A stretch of DNA of 30,564 nt from Funneliformis mosseae (GCA_910592005.1 CAJVPP010000525.1:1-30564); one strand, 5' to 3'; counted from the first letter of the stretch, positions 10,288-21,462 are shown. The notes: a model not told the origin generated them from the sequence alone. Translations and numbers: made by a program.

Positions 10288-12171
10288 TATATACTCAATT
10301 TATTAAAATATTAGTAAAATAAAAGTATCTATAAAATGATTTTTAGTAAAAAAGAATGTTAGTAAATTGGAAGTATTAATTATAAGAATATTAGTCAAAT
10401 TTCAAAAAAGGCTATCAATTAATTATTGCTGTAACTTCTATAATTATTTTAAATACAAATTAATTATAAATAATATTTTAGGTATTATATATAATAAAAG
10501 ATATATAAAATAAAATATTATTTTAAAAATACATAATTTATTAATTTTTATTATACTTATTGTTATTATAATAAAATTATATTGATTTAAATATATATTA
10601 ATTTATTAAATTTAAAAATTAATTAATTTTTTTTTTATAAAAATATCAAATACCTATTGTTGTATTTAAAAAATTATATAATTATAATAAAATTATATTA
10701 AAATAAAGTAAATTTAATTATATCTTATTAATAAATAAGTTAAAGTTAATTAGAATTAATTTAGATTGAATAGAAATTTGAAATTATAATATTTCTAATT
10801 GTTGTTATCAAAATAAAATTTATATTATAAAAGAATTAGTATTTCTACTAAATTAATATATACTTCTTTTTAAATTATTCTTAATATTAGAAAAATAGTT
10901 TTATTTAATATTACATTATTATTATTTTAAATTTTATAAAATTTAAGATATAATAAATAAATATTAAAATAAATATTTTAAATTTTATGTATTTTATATA
11001 AAAAAATTCATTTTTTTTAAAAATAATTATATTTATATATTGAAATTTAATAATATTAAATCAATAAATATTAGAAATAACTAAAGTAAGTCAGAATTCT
11101 TATATATTTATTATGATTTATATTTAAAATTTTAAGAAATCTTAATAATATAAAAATTATTTATTAATTTTATTATAACTAATAAGTTATTTATAAATAA
11201 TTAATTATTTGAGATTTCTTATTAAAATTAAAATGTCATATATATTTTATTACTTATTTTTTTTATTTACTTATTTTTACTTATATTTTAAATGATAAAG
11301 ATTTTTTAAAAAATTTTATTTCTATTTAAATTTAATTTAAAATTTTAAAAATATATTATTTTTAAGATATAAAAATTTTTATATTTGAATAATAGTAATA
11401 ATTATATAGTAAATATAATTTCAAAACTTTGATAAATTTGAATTGTATAAATATTTTTATTATAACTGACCATTTTCTTTCTATTATAATAAATAAGGTT
11501 TATATATATATAGATTTAAAATAAAGTATTTATGTAATAAATGAGAATTTTAAATTTAACATCTAAAATTTTAATGATTTAGTTTTTTATAATTAAATAA
11601 TCAAATATCTGCTTAAAATTTGATTAAATAGATATTATAATTAGTTAGTTATATTTAATACTACTGATTATAGATTAAATGATTTTTAAAAATAATGATA
11701 AAAAATATAAAATATTAATTTATATAAATTTATAAATTTTTAAAATATTATATTTTTCAATTTTTTTAATAAATTTAAATTATAATATAAAAATATATTT
11801 TTTATTATTAAATTAAATTTTGTTATTATATTAAATATTAATAAAAAGTATATATATATATATATATATAAATATATTAATAAGATTCTTATATAATATT
11901 ATATCAATAAATTTTACTATTATAATTATAATTCAAATTAATTTAACATCATTATCCTGCTATTTATATTTAAATTGAATTTAAAAAAATGCAAATTCTA
12001 AAGAAATCATAATACTTTATGTTAAAAAAAAATTTAATAATAAACTTTACTTAATGATTCAATTTTCAAAAAAATATTTAAAATAAATTATAATTAAAAA
12101 TTTTGTTTCTATAGTTTGAAGTAATTTAACCCAACTTTTATAATTAATAAATAAAAAAAATCTCTAAGTAA
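10288..12171. other. Extreme AT desert with a (TA)n microsatellite
   Basis: Almost pure A/T with no frame of interest. A perfect TA run occupies about 11849-11870 and another short one lies near 11500-11510. No gene, tRNA or element end was recognised. Small islands containing C or G (for example near 10860 and 11950) carry no motif I can name. Confidence 0.5.
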
Positions 12172-12403
12172 ACACGGGTTGTATGAAACACAGGTCATAT
12201 ATATGATATATATAAACTTATGTGGAGTTGCGTTTAGTTTAGGGTTAGTGTTAGTATGCAGATTAGGTTGCTATTTATCATGCCGCATCACACCCAAATA
12301 TGTTTCGTTTTTACTAATTAATCTTGGGAACTTGAAAATTTTTTATACTAAAAATGTTATTTGTCACCCGCTATGTTTCACATAGTGTTCAAACACCCCG
12401 TGT
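12172..12403. mobile_element. 232 bp inverted-repeat element with GC-richer ends
   Basis: The left end ACACGGGTTGTATGAAACAC and the right end, reverse-complemented ACACGGGGTGTTTGAACAC, are imperfect inverted repeats of about 20 bp. A further inner match is TGAAACA at 12183 against TGTTTCA at 12374. The interior includes TTTAGGGTTAGTGTTAG near 12240 and no convincing gene; the 68-residue frame spanning the element is probably incidental. The size and ends suggest a MITE. No clean target duplication was found. Confidence 0.55.
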
Positions 12404-12913
12404 ACAAATATCTAAAACAATAAAAATTTATCTTTTTTTATTTTGTTATATAAGCAAAAAAAAAATACATATATATATAAATTGAAACTTCATTCATATA
12501 AAATATAGTATATATTATATAATCCATATATATTTTAAAAAAATAAAACTATAATTAAATTGCAAAGAAAAAAAAAATTAACATTAAAATTAATTTTGAA
12601 AATACATTGTTTCTTATATTAAATTATAATTGTTTCTTATATTAAAATTATAATTATTCTAAAGATTTAATGATATTATTTACAAGTAAATTCTAATTTA
12701 ACAATATTTAAATTTTGATAAAATTGTCACGTGGAACGAAAGCGGAATTTTTTCGGGTGTTACTAAACATAAATGCGATGCGACTATCATTCGAAATCTA
12801 TCTTTTATTGCAAATTTGGTAAACAATATAATTAAATTAAATTTTTCTTTAAAAGAAAAAAAAAAAAAATTATTCTCTGTAAAATAAGTTTTGCCCATTA
12901 AAAGTTAAAAATC
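12404..12913 (+). promoter_or_regulatory. Upstream region of the Kelch gene
   Basis: An AT-rich stretch with one conspicuous GC-richer patch at 12727-12800 about 150 bp before the start codon. It contains a CACGTG hexamer (12728-12733), the core of basic helix-loop-helix/bZIP sites in fungi. A run of A follows at 12856-12869, close to the start. No clear TATA box can be chosen in sequence this AT-rich. Confidence 0.3.
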
Positions 12914-14823
12914 ATGTCAAAGGATTCTTCGATACTTATTATAATATGGCTTTTAATTCAATTATTAATTGATGTAAATTGCCAAGCGAAATTTAAGTCA
13001 ACAACACCACGATACCTTCATACCGCAACATTTATCGATAAAAAATTATACATCTTGGGTGGTCGAAATGATGAGATGGCTAGTATTGCCGGAAAACAAT
13101 TTTTTTATCTCGATGTAACTGCCTCATTTGATACAAACGAAGTGTTATGGAATGACTTAACCGGTAATAATAATGTTCCATCACATGATAGTGCGACATC
13201 TGTTACGGGCGGTATCAACAATAATAGTTTGATTTTATTGGGAGGAATTCCTCAAAATGATAAGGAATCAATGGATTTGGTATACAGATTTGATACACAA
13301 ACAAACTCATGGACTCTCCCGAGAATTTCTGAAAACAAAGTTGACAATATAATTATCAGCATAAGTAGTTTAACGGGCATCATCAATAATGGACAAATTT
13401 ATTTGTTTGGTGGAAAGGTAAATAATGAAGATTTTAATGATTTACTTGTTTTAGACATAATAAATTTGAGCTGGGGGAAAGCAAGTATAGTTAATGCACC
13501 GACTCCAAGATTTTATTATGGTGCAACTCTTTTACCAGACCAATGCATTATTTATTTAGGTGGTTATCACGACGGACCTTTACCACTAAATGAGGTGAAT
13601 TAATTAGTAAAATTTATAAAACGTATGAATGATAAACGATTATATTTACACCTGCTTAATAATTTTAGATATATATATATGACACAATTAATAATTTTTG
13701 GGCTACAACGGTAAGTTATCCTTATAATTTATTATTTAAATCCTTAATAGTTAAAATATCTTGAACAATATTTTATATTTTTTTAATTAACTAGATAACT
13801 CAGGGAGCAAATCCTTCTGATAGATATGGATTTTCTGTCGTTCCTGGTAAATGATTTCACGAATTATCATTAAAATATTTTTGAATGTCATTTAACACAG
13901 TATAAATTTTATTTTAAAAGGATTGGATGGACGACGAATAATAATTTTTGGAGGATATCACCTTAAATCACTTGATCCACAAGATTCCCTTTATGTATTA
14001 GATTTAACAAACTTTAGATGGTACACTCCAAAAATTTCTGGAAAGGTTCCAAGTTCCCGGATATTTCATCAAGCAAACGTGATAGAACATTATATGGTTA
14101 TATCATTTGGTAAATGTTAATTGTTTTTTTTTTTTATTGTCTAAAAATAAATAATAATAATCATACCATTTCGAACTTTCTCTGCATTTATGTTTAATAG
14201 GAATGGATTATAATCCAAACATCGATAATGATATTTTATTGCTTGACATTGGTGATGAACAGGAATATATATGGACAAGCTCTTTTGAAGTAAATCCGAC
14301 TGTACCAGTTACAATTGGCATAATTATAGGATCTGTAGCTGGTTGCGTTCTTTTATTACTTGGAGGTCTTTTTATATATAAACGGCATACAAATAAAAAG
14401 GAAAAAAATAAAGTTGTGTTACCAACTCCTGAAGTTGTTGGAAATGAAGACGTTAATAGAAGAGATATTAATGATCTTAGACATGAAATTTTAACGGTTC
14501 CAACAGATAATAATGATGATGGAAGAGAAATAACATCAAACATCGATTATCAAAGATCAGGGTCATTACGGGACGTTGATCTGGAAAATTTTAAAAACGA
14601 AATGCTTCAAATAGTTAGACAAGAAATTCAGCAAAATTTGAAACAAGATGTAGCACAGAATAGTGAACAAGCTTCTAATGCAAATGTCCTAGAAAATTTT
14701 AAAAATGAAATGATTCAAGTAGTTAAACAAGAGATGGAAACTTTAAGACAAGACGCAGCACATGATAGTGGACAAGGTTCTAACAATGAAATGTTTACGA
14801 ATCATGGTTATTATTATTATTAA
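12914..14823 (+). CDS. Secreted/type I membrane Kelch-repeat protein, five exons
   Basis: Exons 12914-13594, 13669-13710, 13795-13846, 13921-14109 and 14201-14823 join to 1,587 nt, giving 528 residues. All introns are GT..AG, 74 to 91 bp long, and the frame is kept throughout. Residues 1-24 are a hydrophobic signal peptide ending near VNCQ. Residues about 30-345 hold Kelch repeats: LYILGG, LILLGG, IYLFGG, IYLGGYHD and IIIFGGY, each followed by a YxxD or LD motif and a tryptophan such as NSWTLP or NFRWYTP. These should fold as an extracellular beta-propeller. Residues about 357-381 form a transmembrane helix, followed by basic KRHTNKKEKN. The cytosolic tail carries two 36-residue coiled-coil-like repeats (LENFKNEM, then QEM or QEI) and ends in four tyrosines. 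The ligand is unknown; a surface adhesion or sensing role is inference. Exon 2 is only 42 nt but supplies a Kelch blade strand. Confidence 0.88.
14584..14800 (+). repeat. 108 bp in-frame tandem repeat in the Kelch gene tail
   Basis: GAAAATTTTAAAAA at 14584 recurs at 14692, a period of 108 bp (36 codons). The encoded units share ENFKNEM, a V(R/K)QE motif and a Q-rich end. The second is slightly shorter. The predicted product is an amphipathic helix repeated twice just inside the membrane. Confidence 0.75.
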
Positions 14824-14965
14824 TATAATTTTTAGATTTTTTTTTACTTGCCTTATTATTTTGTATAAATGTTAATGGGACTTTAGATTTGTATAATAGA
14901 TTCTGTTCGTTTTGTAATTATATTTATTAAAATATTTAGATATACTGTATCATGAGATGTCTTTA

Positions 14966-14971
14966 AATAAA
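14966..14971 (+). terminator. Candidate polyadenylation signal of the Kelch gene
   Basis: AATAAA about 143 bp after the stop codon. In AT-rich DNA such hexamers are common, so this is only a candidate. Confidence 0.3.
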
Positions 14972-15007
14972 TTTTAACACCACTGTACAGTACAACAGTT
15001 ATTTTAG

Positions 15008-15044
<37 letters not shown>

Positions 15045-15244
15045 GGTGCCACAGTTAAATTTATTTTTGATAAATATTCTTGTAATTTTTATGGATCTTT
15101 GATAAAATTAATTGGACATTTCTGTGTTTATGGTTTCATTTTTTATTGTCTCTAAATTTTACTTGAGAATGAAAGTATTGAATCATTTTTTAACACAACT
15201 TTATTACAAATACAATATTTTTTTTTTTTTTTTTAAAAAAAAAA
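15008..15244. repeat. Two oligo-T/oligo-A tracts
   Basis: T26 followed by A11 at 15008-15044, and T17 followed by A10 at 15218-15244. Both are head-on T-then-A runs, which are self-complementary. They may be decayed poly-A ends of retro-insertions meeting head to head or simple slippage products; no element body was seen next to them. Confidence 0.55.
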
Positions 15245-15293
15245 TAATAATACGAAATACTTTCATTATATTATAAATTAATAAGGCCCTCTT

Positions 15294-15352
15294 ATGGACC
15301 GGACTGGTAAGACCGAATGGTCTTTTGGACCGTATCGGACCGGACCGGCTCA
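15294..15352. repeat. Short GGACCG-rich repeat block
   Basis: Within 60 bp the word GGACCG occurs at least four times (TGGACCGGACTGG, TTGGACCGTATC, GGACCGGACCGG), with AAGACCGAATGGTCTT, an imperfect palindrome, in the middle. This block is far richer in G and C than its surroundings. It resembles the end or internal repeat of a mobile element, but no partner copy is in the window. Confidence 0.45.
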
Positions 15353-15952
15353 TTTTCTTTTGTCAACAAAAATATTTGATAGCATAAACAAATTTCTAAA
15401 CTTCGTGCATAAATTCAACGTGCATAGTATATAAAAAGATAAAATTATTGCTTTTAAAGTTAAAGAAACATTATGAAACTTAATGCACACCAAGAATAAT
15501 CTATTGACTTTTAAATAATAATTAAAGCCTGCTATAAATATTTTATCGGTCATTTACTATCTGATGATTTTGCTAGTACAATTAGTTACTAATCATTTAT
15601 TTTTGTTATTATGTCAAATTGTAAATTACTATTAGATAACATTATTTAATATAGTTTAATAGCTAATTATTAATTTATTTATTGAAATTTCAATTTTTAT
15701 AATATTTCTTAAACTATCGTATTTGTGATATGTATGATTCATCAGGTACATGTGACGCAGACAATTGTGTTTTGAGGAACTCTACCTTTTCGCAAGTGCT
15801 AATTGATTATCTTTGTATGAAATATTTTGTCATTTATATTATCAAAAGAAAAAAATTTTTTTTTGGGAAAAACAAGACGCGTAAAAGAAAAAGAAATATC
15901 ATTTGTTCTTATGAAAAAATGGTTTAATAAAAAAAAAAAAAAGTCAGTTTTT
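15353..15952. other. No gene recognised
   Basis: Short frames exist on both strands (for example a 65-codon plus-strand frame at 15730-15927 with a lysine-rich end), but none has a domain, signal peptide or splice structure that supports a gene. Confidence 0.4.
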
Positions 15953-16186
15953 TAATTTCAAAAGTCACGGGACGGACGATCATTTTGCAGATCGATAAAA
16001 AAACTCGGTAAAACTCGGTATAGAATTTTTGAAGAAAAAACATTATCGCTACGTTCAAATCATTGTTCCGAATATAGCGACATAACTTTTTTACCTATAT
16101 AAAACTGTGGTTGGCTTTTCAAATCCTTATAAATGTTCTCAGAAAAGTCTCGGTTATTATCGGCTGTCCCGTGACTTATGAAATTA
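15953..16186. mobile_element. 234 bp MITE with 30 bp terminal inverted repeats
   Basis: The left TAATTTCAAAAGTCACGGGA and the right, reverse-complemented TAATTTCATAAGTCACGGGA, continue with CGGACGAT against CAGCCGAT. About 27 of 30 positions agree. The element may be flanked by or begin with TA. The interior (ATTATCGCTACGTTC, TATAGCGACATAACTT) is non-coding and less AT-rich than the neighbourhood. The well-preserved ends suggest recent movement. Confidence 0.7.
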
Positions 16187-16210
16187 GCTGTAAACTAAAC
16201 CGATAAAACA

Positions 16211-16361
16211 GTTACTCGGCACTACGTGACCTCGTAACTGCGGCACTGCCTTTGCCTTACATGTATTTGCAATAAGAATATGATCAAGTGAGCGGAACTC
16301 AGCAAATTCCACCAATCATATTGCTTATTGCAAATACAACAGTTACGAAGTGCCGAGTAAC
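16211..16361. mobile_element. 151 bp foldback element
   Basis: The outer ends GTTACTCGGCAC (16211-16222) and GTGCCGAGTAAC (16350-16361) are a perfect 12 bp inverted repeat. Further inside, CGTAACTG pairs with CAGTTACG, and GTATTTGCAATAAG at 16262 pairs with CTTATTGCAAATAC at 16324. The left arm has about 20 extra bases (16241-16261), so the hairpin has a bulge. Almost the whole element can fold into one stem. It starts 25 bp after the previous MITE. Confidence 0.7.
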
Positions 16362-17133
16362 TAATTTTGGGAATCATAAAGGAAATATGCCTTGAGCGTT
16401 CAAAGAAGATGTAGTAGTTGATTGAATCCAAAATCAAAATTTTTTCAAATGATTACCCGCAGAAAGTTTAATTACTGCCACAAATTTTCTTGTAAATTTT
16501 TCTCAGAAAATTATCAGAAGAAGAATGGTTTATTAAAAATTGATAATTTATCTGGCCAGATTTAAGTGATAAACTTAGGCGTTTTTTTTTTTAGTATAAA
16601 GGCGGTTTCATTAGGACCCTTTAACCCTTTACTCGACATTTACTAAAAGACCTCACCTTAATTCTTTTGTTCATCCGTTTTTAGATTCTGCCTTATGATA
16701 CATTGCCCATATAAATTATGAAATTGGTGAAAAGTAGTATCTAATATATGTCGAAAGGTCAAAGCCAAAAACAAAAGATGAAAAATGAGTGACAGATTTT
16801 GAAAAAAAAATAATTAGAAACTAGAAGCAGATGAAAATACCATGATATTTTGAAGGATTGAAAGCGACCCCAATTCAGAGTCGGTATACTGAATTTACTT
16901 GATTTACTTGAATTACAAATAATTTTTATCAATTTTAAAAATCGACTCAAAAGAGTCGGCTCTAAATCATATCGTCACCAAATTAAGACCGAATTTGTTT
17001 GATAACGAATAATTTTTTTTTTAAACGATCAACATCTACAGTATTTTTATAAATTAACTTGACGTTCCTAGTCTTAATTTACTTCAGGAGAGACGAAGCA
17101 GAACCGAAGAAAACCCGTCCCCATCCCTAGGTA

Positions 17134-17220
17134 CGTAGCGTTAAAAAATTTCGCGTTTCAATACTGATATCGCAATTGTAGGTAGACAGCTCAAATATTT
17201 TAATGAAATGGAACGCTACG
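17134..17220. repeat. 87 bp inverted repeat (CGTAGCGTT ends)
   Basis: CGTAGCGTT at 17134-17142 and AACGCTACG at 17212-17220 are perfect inverted 9-mers, with a weaker inner match (TTTCGCGTTTCA against TGAAATGG). It may be a tiny deletion derivative of a transposon. Confidence 0.4.
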
Positions 17221-17878
17221 CCATTGGTTTGGTTTTATCGAGTTGATTTTAAAATGGGCAATCAATACATACAGTTTGTTTTACTAAAAGATTGTTTATT
17301 AATAAACCAATTCTAACTTCTATTGTTTATGTAACGTTAGTCTATGTTAAAATATCAATCAAGGGAAGATGCATGCTTTACTTGATTTTCTTATTTATAT
17401 ATTTTTTTTAATTACTTGGAAAAAAAGCGCTAATCAAAATTTTGATGAATAACTTCATTTTATTTATTGAATATCGATTTGGTAATTATGAAGATAATCG
17501 TCCATCCTTCAAATATGTGAATTTGCTATTTACACTTTGGGTTTGTAATTTGATTTTTCTGAATGAAAAAATTAATTTGGCGCTATGAAATATTTCATTT
17601 TTAGATAATAATATTATTCGCAGATTCTCCGTTTCCATTGTATATAGAATAATTCGATGTTGACTCATAAATCGCTCGTATTTACCCCGGTGAATAAAGG
17701 TCAACCAATATTTCATTAATATGAAAACCACTGCCTTGTCAAAAGCGTGAAAAATTTGAAAGAACGATTTGGTTGGGATTCAAAAATTTAGCAAAGGTAG
17801 GAATGTTATTTATAATTTAGGTAAGAAATAGTACAAGGAAAAAAGTTATTATGTTCTAAACCCTGGGTTTCTTTTATC

Positions 17879-17884
17879 TTTATT
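17879..17884 (-). terminator. Candidate polyadenylation signal of the kinase gene
   Basis: AATAAA on the minus strand about 165 bp after the stop codon. Candidate only. Confidence 0.25.
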
Positions 17885-18048
17885 AAAAAAAAAAAAAATG
17901 AAAATGATTTCTTAATTAATAGGATATATCCAAGAAAAAAAAAATTTCTTTTTGATCCTTAGACTTCATAATAAAATAAAATAGTTGATATCTTTCTTAA
18001 AATTGAAATTTTAAGAAAATGACATTTGATGTTAAATTACAAAGAAAA

Positions 18049-20672
18049 TTAAGGAAAGAAAATATTAATTCTATATTTCGTTTTTAAAAGTTCTTCTAAC
18101 TTGACTTGGGATTCTTGAAATCCTTGTATAGCAGATTGTTCATACCAATAAATTGCTAGAATTAAATCATCCTCATTTTCGTAATAATGAGCAAGTTTAT
18201 TTTGAGCTGTTACATTATTTAGATTTGCAGCCTTCTCATATAATTCAAATGCCTTTTGAATATTAACACTAGTTCCTATACCATCTTCATAACATCGTGC
18301 CAAATTTAATATTCCTTCCGAATGATTTGTTTCCGCCGATTTTTGAAAATATTCAAAGGCTTTATCATTATCTATATTATCACCTAATCCATCTCGGTAA
18401 TATTTACCAAGATACAACATGGCAGATGTATTTCCATAATTCGCAGCCCTCTCATATAATTCAAATGCCTTTTGAATATTAACACCAGTTCCTATACCTT
18501 CTTCATAACATTGTGCCAAATTTAATATTCCTTCCGGATGATTTGCTTCCGCCGATTTTTGAAAGTATTCAAAGGCTTTATCATTATCTGTATTATCACC
18601 TAATCCATCTCGGTAATATTTACCAAGGTAAAACATGGCGAATATATTTCCATCATTTGCAGACCTTTCATATAATTCAACCGCTTTTTTTTTATCAATA
18701 CTTGTTCCAATTCCTTTTTCATAACAATATCCCAAAGCAAATGTTCCTTCTGTAGTGTATCCTTCTGTAGACTTTTGAAACAATTCAAAAGCCTTTATCT
18801 CATCAACATCAACACCATTACCATCGCGATAACAAGCGCCAAGAGCAAATAGGGCGGTAAAGTTTCCATTATTAATGGACTTTTCATACCAATGGATTGC
18901 CAATTGTAGGTCCTTCTCAACACCTACTCCATGTTCATAAAAATTTCCAACCGATAATTGTCCTGATGAAAAGCCCTTGTCGGCCGCTTTTTTATAATAT
19001 TCGAATGCTTTCTCATCATCTTTTGTGACAATATTGCCCGTGAAATAATAATTTCCAACGTAAAAGTGGGCTAGGGTATGGTTTTGTTTTGATGCTTTAA
19101 CAAATAAATCAAAAGCCTTTTCCTTGTCGCAACTCATTCCAATTCCATGATGATTTAAAAAACCGAGTAAAAAAATATTATTTAAACTACTTTGATTAAC
19201 TTTTATCCAATTAACAATGTCTTGTAAAGTAAACTTTTGATTATTAAAATAATCAAGAATAATTTGAATGAACCTTTTCTCACCACCTGTTTTGTCTCTC
19301 TCGCTAAAAATAAGTTTAAATATGTCTTCAACGATTATACTTAAATGATGTTCAGGTGGTATAATTCGTTCATTTGATAAAATTTCTATCATTTTTCTTG
19401 TCTTCATCTGATCAAAATTTTGAATGGTTCGAGCGCTTGAAGAAGAAGAATCAACAAGATTTGATTCATGATTATTTCCCGTTGTTATGCTTATTTTTGT
19501 GATTAATGCTTTTACGACTTGTTTCATAATCGGGCGACTGTCTGGTTCATGATTCCAACACTCTAAAAAAAAAAAAATTATATATATATACATTAAAATA
19601 TAAATTTAATGATCGAAAAGATCATATTTAAATAATATATTTACCGGTGTAAATATTCACATAAGCTTCAGGTGTATTAGGGGAAATTGTCTCTCTGAGA
19701 CCTTGTGAAATTTTCTCAGACAACGATCTAAGGTCATTTTGTTCATCTTTGATTTGAAAAGGACGATGACCGCTAGATATTTCCCATAAAAGTACACCCA
19801 CACTATAAACGTCGCTCTTTTCATTTAGTTTATACGTTTGTACATTCAAGCTTTTTGGATCCATATAAGGGATCACGTCATAAATTTCTGTTTGACGTAA
19901 AGATGATACTTCCTCAATTCTTTTAGACAAGCCAAAATCAGCCAGTTTAATACTTTTTTGATGAATTAGAATATTGTTGGAGTGCTATTATAAGGATTTC
20001 ATATAATAAATTTAATCATTGTTGCAAAAAGTGCTTTGAAAATTAAAGAAAGCATACATTACCAAATCTCGATGTACAATCCCTTCATCATGTAAACATG
20101 ATACAGCATAAGCCAATTGAAACGCCAAATTGTATTTATCATCCCAAGAAAGTTTTTCAAAATTATTCTCCAAATAGTTTCGAAGAGTGCTACCGTTAGC
20201 ATATTCCATTACCAACGAATATTTTCTCAACTGATCATCTTCATTATCAAATTTAAAAAGTTTTTAATTTCTACAAGTAAATTACTTTTAAGTTTTAATT
20301 TTGTAAGTGGGAAAAACATATATACCTTGGTCAGAAGCTGTAATACCGTAGAAGCGAATGATATTATCGTGAAAATCAACGTCGCGTTGAAGCTTGAACT
20401 GCACCATAATTCAAGATTTTAAAATATATTTCGAATATTAGAAGTATGAATGATAAAAATATTATAAATACCTCATGAACAATTTCTTTAAATGAGATGT
20501 TGTTAATGTTGTAAAAGGATTTCAATGCGAAATCTTTATGAGAATTTTTACAAGTTGCTCGATAGACTGTACCGAATCTTCCAAAACCTATTTCTTGAAA
20601 GTCGTTAAAATGGTCATATTCGTAAGATTTAATAAGGTCTTCAGAAATAGCTTTTTCAATTAAATTATGCAT
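18049..20672 (-). CDS. TKL-like protein kinase with about ten Sel1 repeats, five exons
   Basis: Minus-strand exons 20472-20672, 20326-20398, 20063-20238, 19645-19984 and 18049-19562 join to 2,304 nt, giving 767 residues. All four introns are GT..AG, 73 to 87 bp. The kinase domain spans about residues 22-290: glycine loop GFGRFGTVY (29-37), ATP lysine in ALK (K51), catalytic HRDLHSNN (D149, N154), ADFG (D166), DVYSVGVLLWEISSG, and CWNHEPDSRP near 265-274. All catalytic residues are present. Residues about 390-757 are Sel1-type helical repeats with YxxGxG(V/I)..D..KAFEYFQKSA signatures, probably a protein-binding scaffold. A serine run and a helical linker lie between. Soluble: no signal peptide or membrane helix. 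This kinase-Sel1 fusion is a strongly expanded family in Glomeromycotina (established knowledge); substrate unknown. Start chosen because MHNLIEKA leads directly into the kinase fold. Confidence 0.9.
18230..18660 (-). repeat. 216 bp tandem duplication of a two-Sel1-repeat module
   Basis: The stretch beginning GTGCCAAATTTAATATTCC at 18297 recurs at 18513, exactly 216 bp (72 codons) later. Over the next 118 bp only about five differences are seen (near 96 percent). The previous 55 bp (18241-18296 against 18457-18512) also match closely. The encoded modules both read YLGKYYRDGLGDN, then DNDKAFEYFQKSAE. The other Sel1 repeats in the gene are far more diverged, so this pair is a recent expansion. 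Confidence 0.85.
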
Positions 20673-21081
20673 TTTGACTTTTAATATAACTTTTGTGTGT
20701 GTAGTAAAAGTAATTTAAAAAATGTTGCTTGCAAGAAAGAAAATTATTCTTATTCTAATATAAAAGTGAAAGAAATTTCCCCTATTTATGGGTACAATGA
20801 TAAAAAAAGGAATAATATTCTATATATGGTTTCTCATTGAATGTTTCGACTTCGTGAAACGTGAAGTAACCAATCAATAATCTTCTGTTCGTCATGTTGC
20901 ATGAAGATCGGTTGCGTTTCGTTTAGAAATTATTCAAAATTTTACATTGTCAACCTAAACCTAAACAACCAATGAATTTCGTTCAAAGGGCTTGCTTATT
21001 TTTCTTCCAAACAAATTTTTTATGGAATTTTTACTTTACAATTTAGAAAATATTTCATTCCTATTTATAATTCCTCATGTA

Positions 21082-21207
21082 ATGCAAATAAGCCAATGAA
21101 TTACGAGGCTCCGATTTAATGCAAATCAGCCGAATGACAACTTTTGTGAAACGGAAATTGGCGTTTGTCATATGCTTTATTCCGTATTATGATATGATCA
21201 TGCAAAT
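21082..21207 (+). repeat. Three ATGCAAAT(A/C)AGCC repeats
   Basis: ATGCAAAT followed by (A/C)AGCC occurs at 21082, 21119 and 21200 within 130 bp, upstream of the minus-strand kinase gene (about 0.4-0.5 kb from its start codon). The spacing is irregular, so this is not a simple tandem repeat. It could be a cluster of binding sites. Confidence 0.4.
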
Positions 21208-21462
21208 CAGCCTTATTTCGACAGATTTCACGTGACTTACAAATTTCTCAGAGCCTCAAATTAAAATAAAATCCAATTCTTTTTTTTTTCAACTTGAATA
21301 ACAATCTTCCTTTCCTTCATCTCTGGATAATTCGACTTTAAACGGATCAATTTTATAGCGATTAAGGTCATATTGAACAAAATAGGTTTATTAGCAAGCT
21401 AGATCGCTTTACAAAATTAAGAAATCAACTGAATGTATTTCATTACCTAACTAAATAATTGA

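Larger units (their letters stand above)
16362..18048. other. Intergenic region with one small foldback, no gene
   Basis: Composition is mixed and less AT-rich than 10-12 kb. The minus-strand 81-codon frame at 17486-17731 has no recognisable domain. GAGTCGG and GACTCAAAAGAGTCGG words near 16880-16960 form a small inverted repeat. Nothing else could be assigned. Confidence 0.45.

Noticed and set aside
12240..12256. Interstitial telomere sequence
   Set aside because: Only about one and a half TTAGGG units are present; too short to call.
12179..12385. 68-codon plus-strand frame as a membrane peptide gene
   Set aside because: It lies wholly inside a 232 bp inverted-repeat element and has no supporting features.
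14208..14543. Minus-strand 111-codon frame
   Set aside because: Antisense of the last exon of the Kelch gene, rich in Ser and Leu as expected for a shadow.
15730..15927. 65-codon plus-strand frame with Cys pairs at the start
   Set aside because: The product turns into a K/F-rich low-complexity tail and has no recognisable domain.
16040..16130. tRNA-like B-box words such as GTTCAAATC
   Set aside because: No matching A box, acceptor stem or anticodon arm at the right spacing; the words lie inside a MITE.
17486..17731. Minus-strand 81-codon frame as a small gene
   Set aside because: No domain, no signal peptide, no splice context; indistinguishable from chance.
18297..18755. Two similar plus-strand frames MPNLIFLP..
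   Set aside because: They are antisense shadows of the duplicated Sel1 module in the kinase gene; their similarity only reflects the 216 bp duplication.
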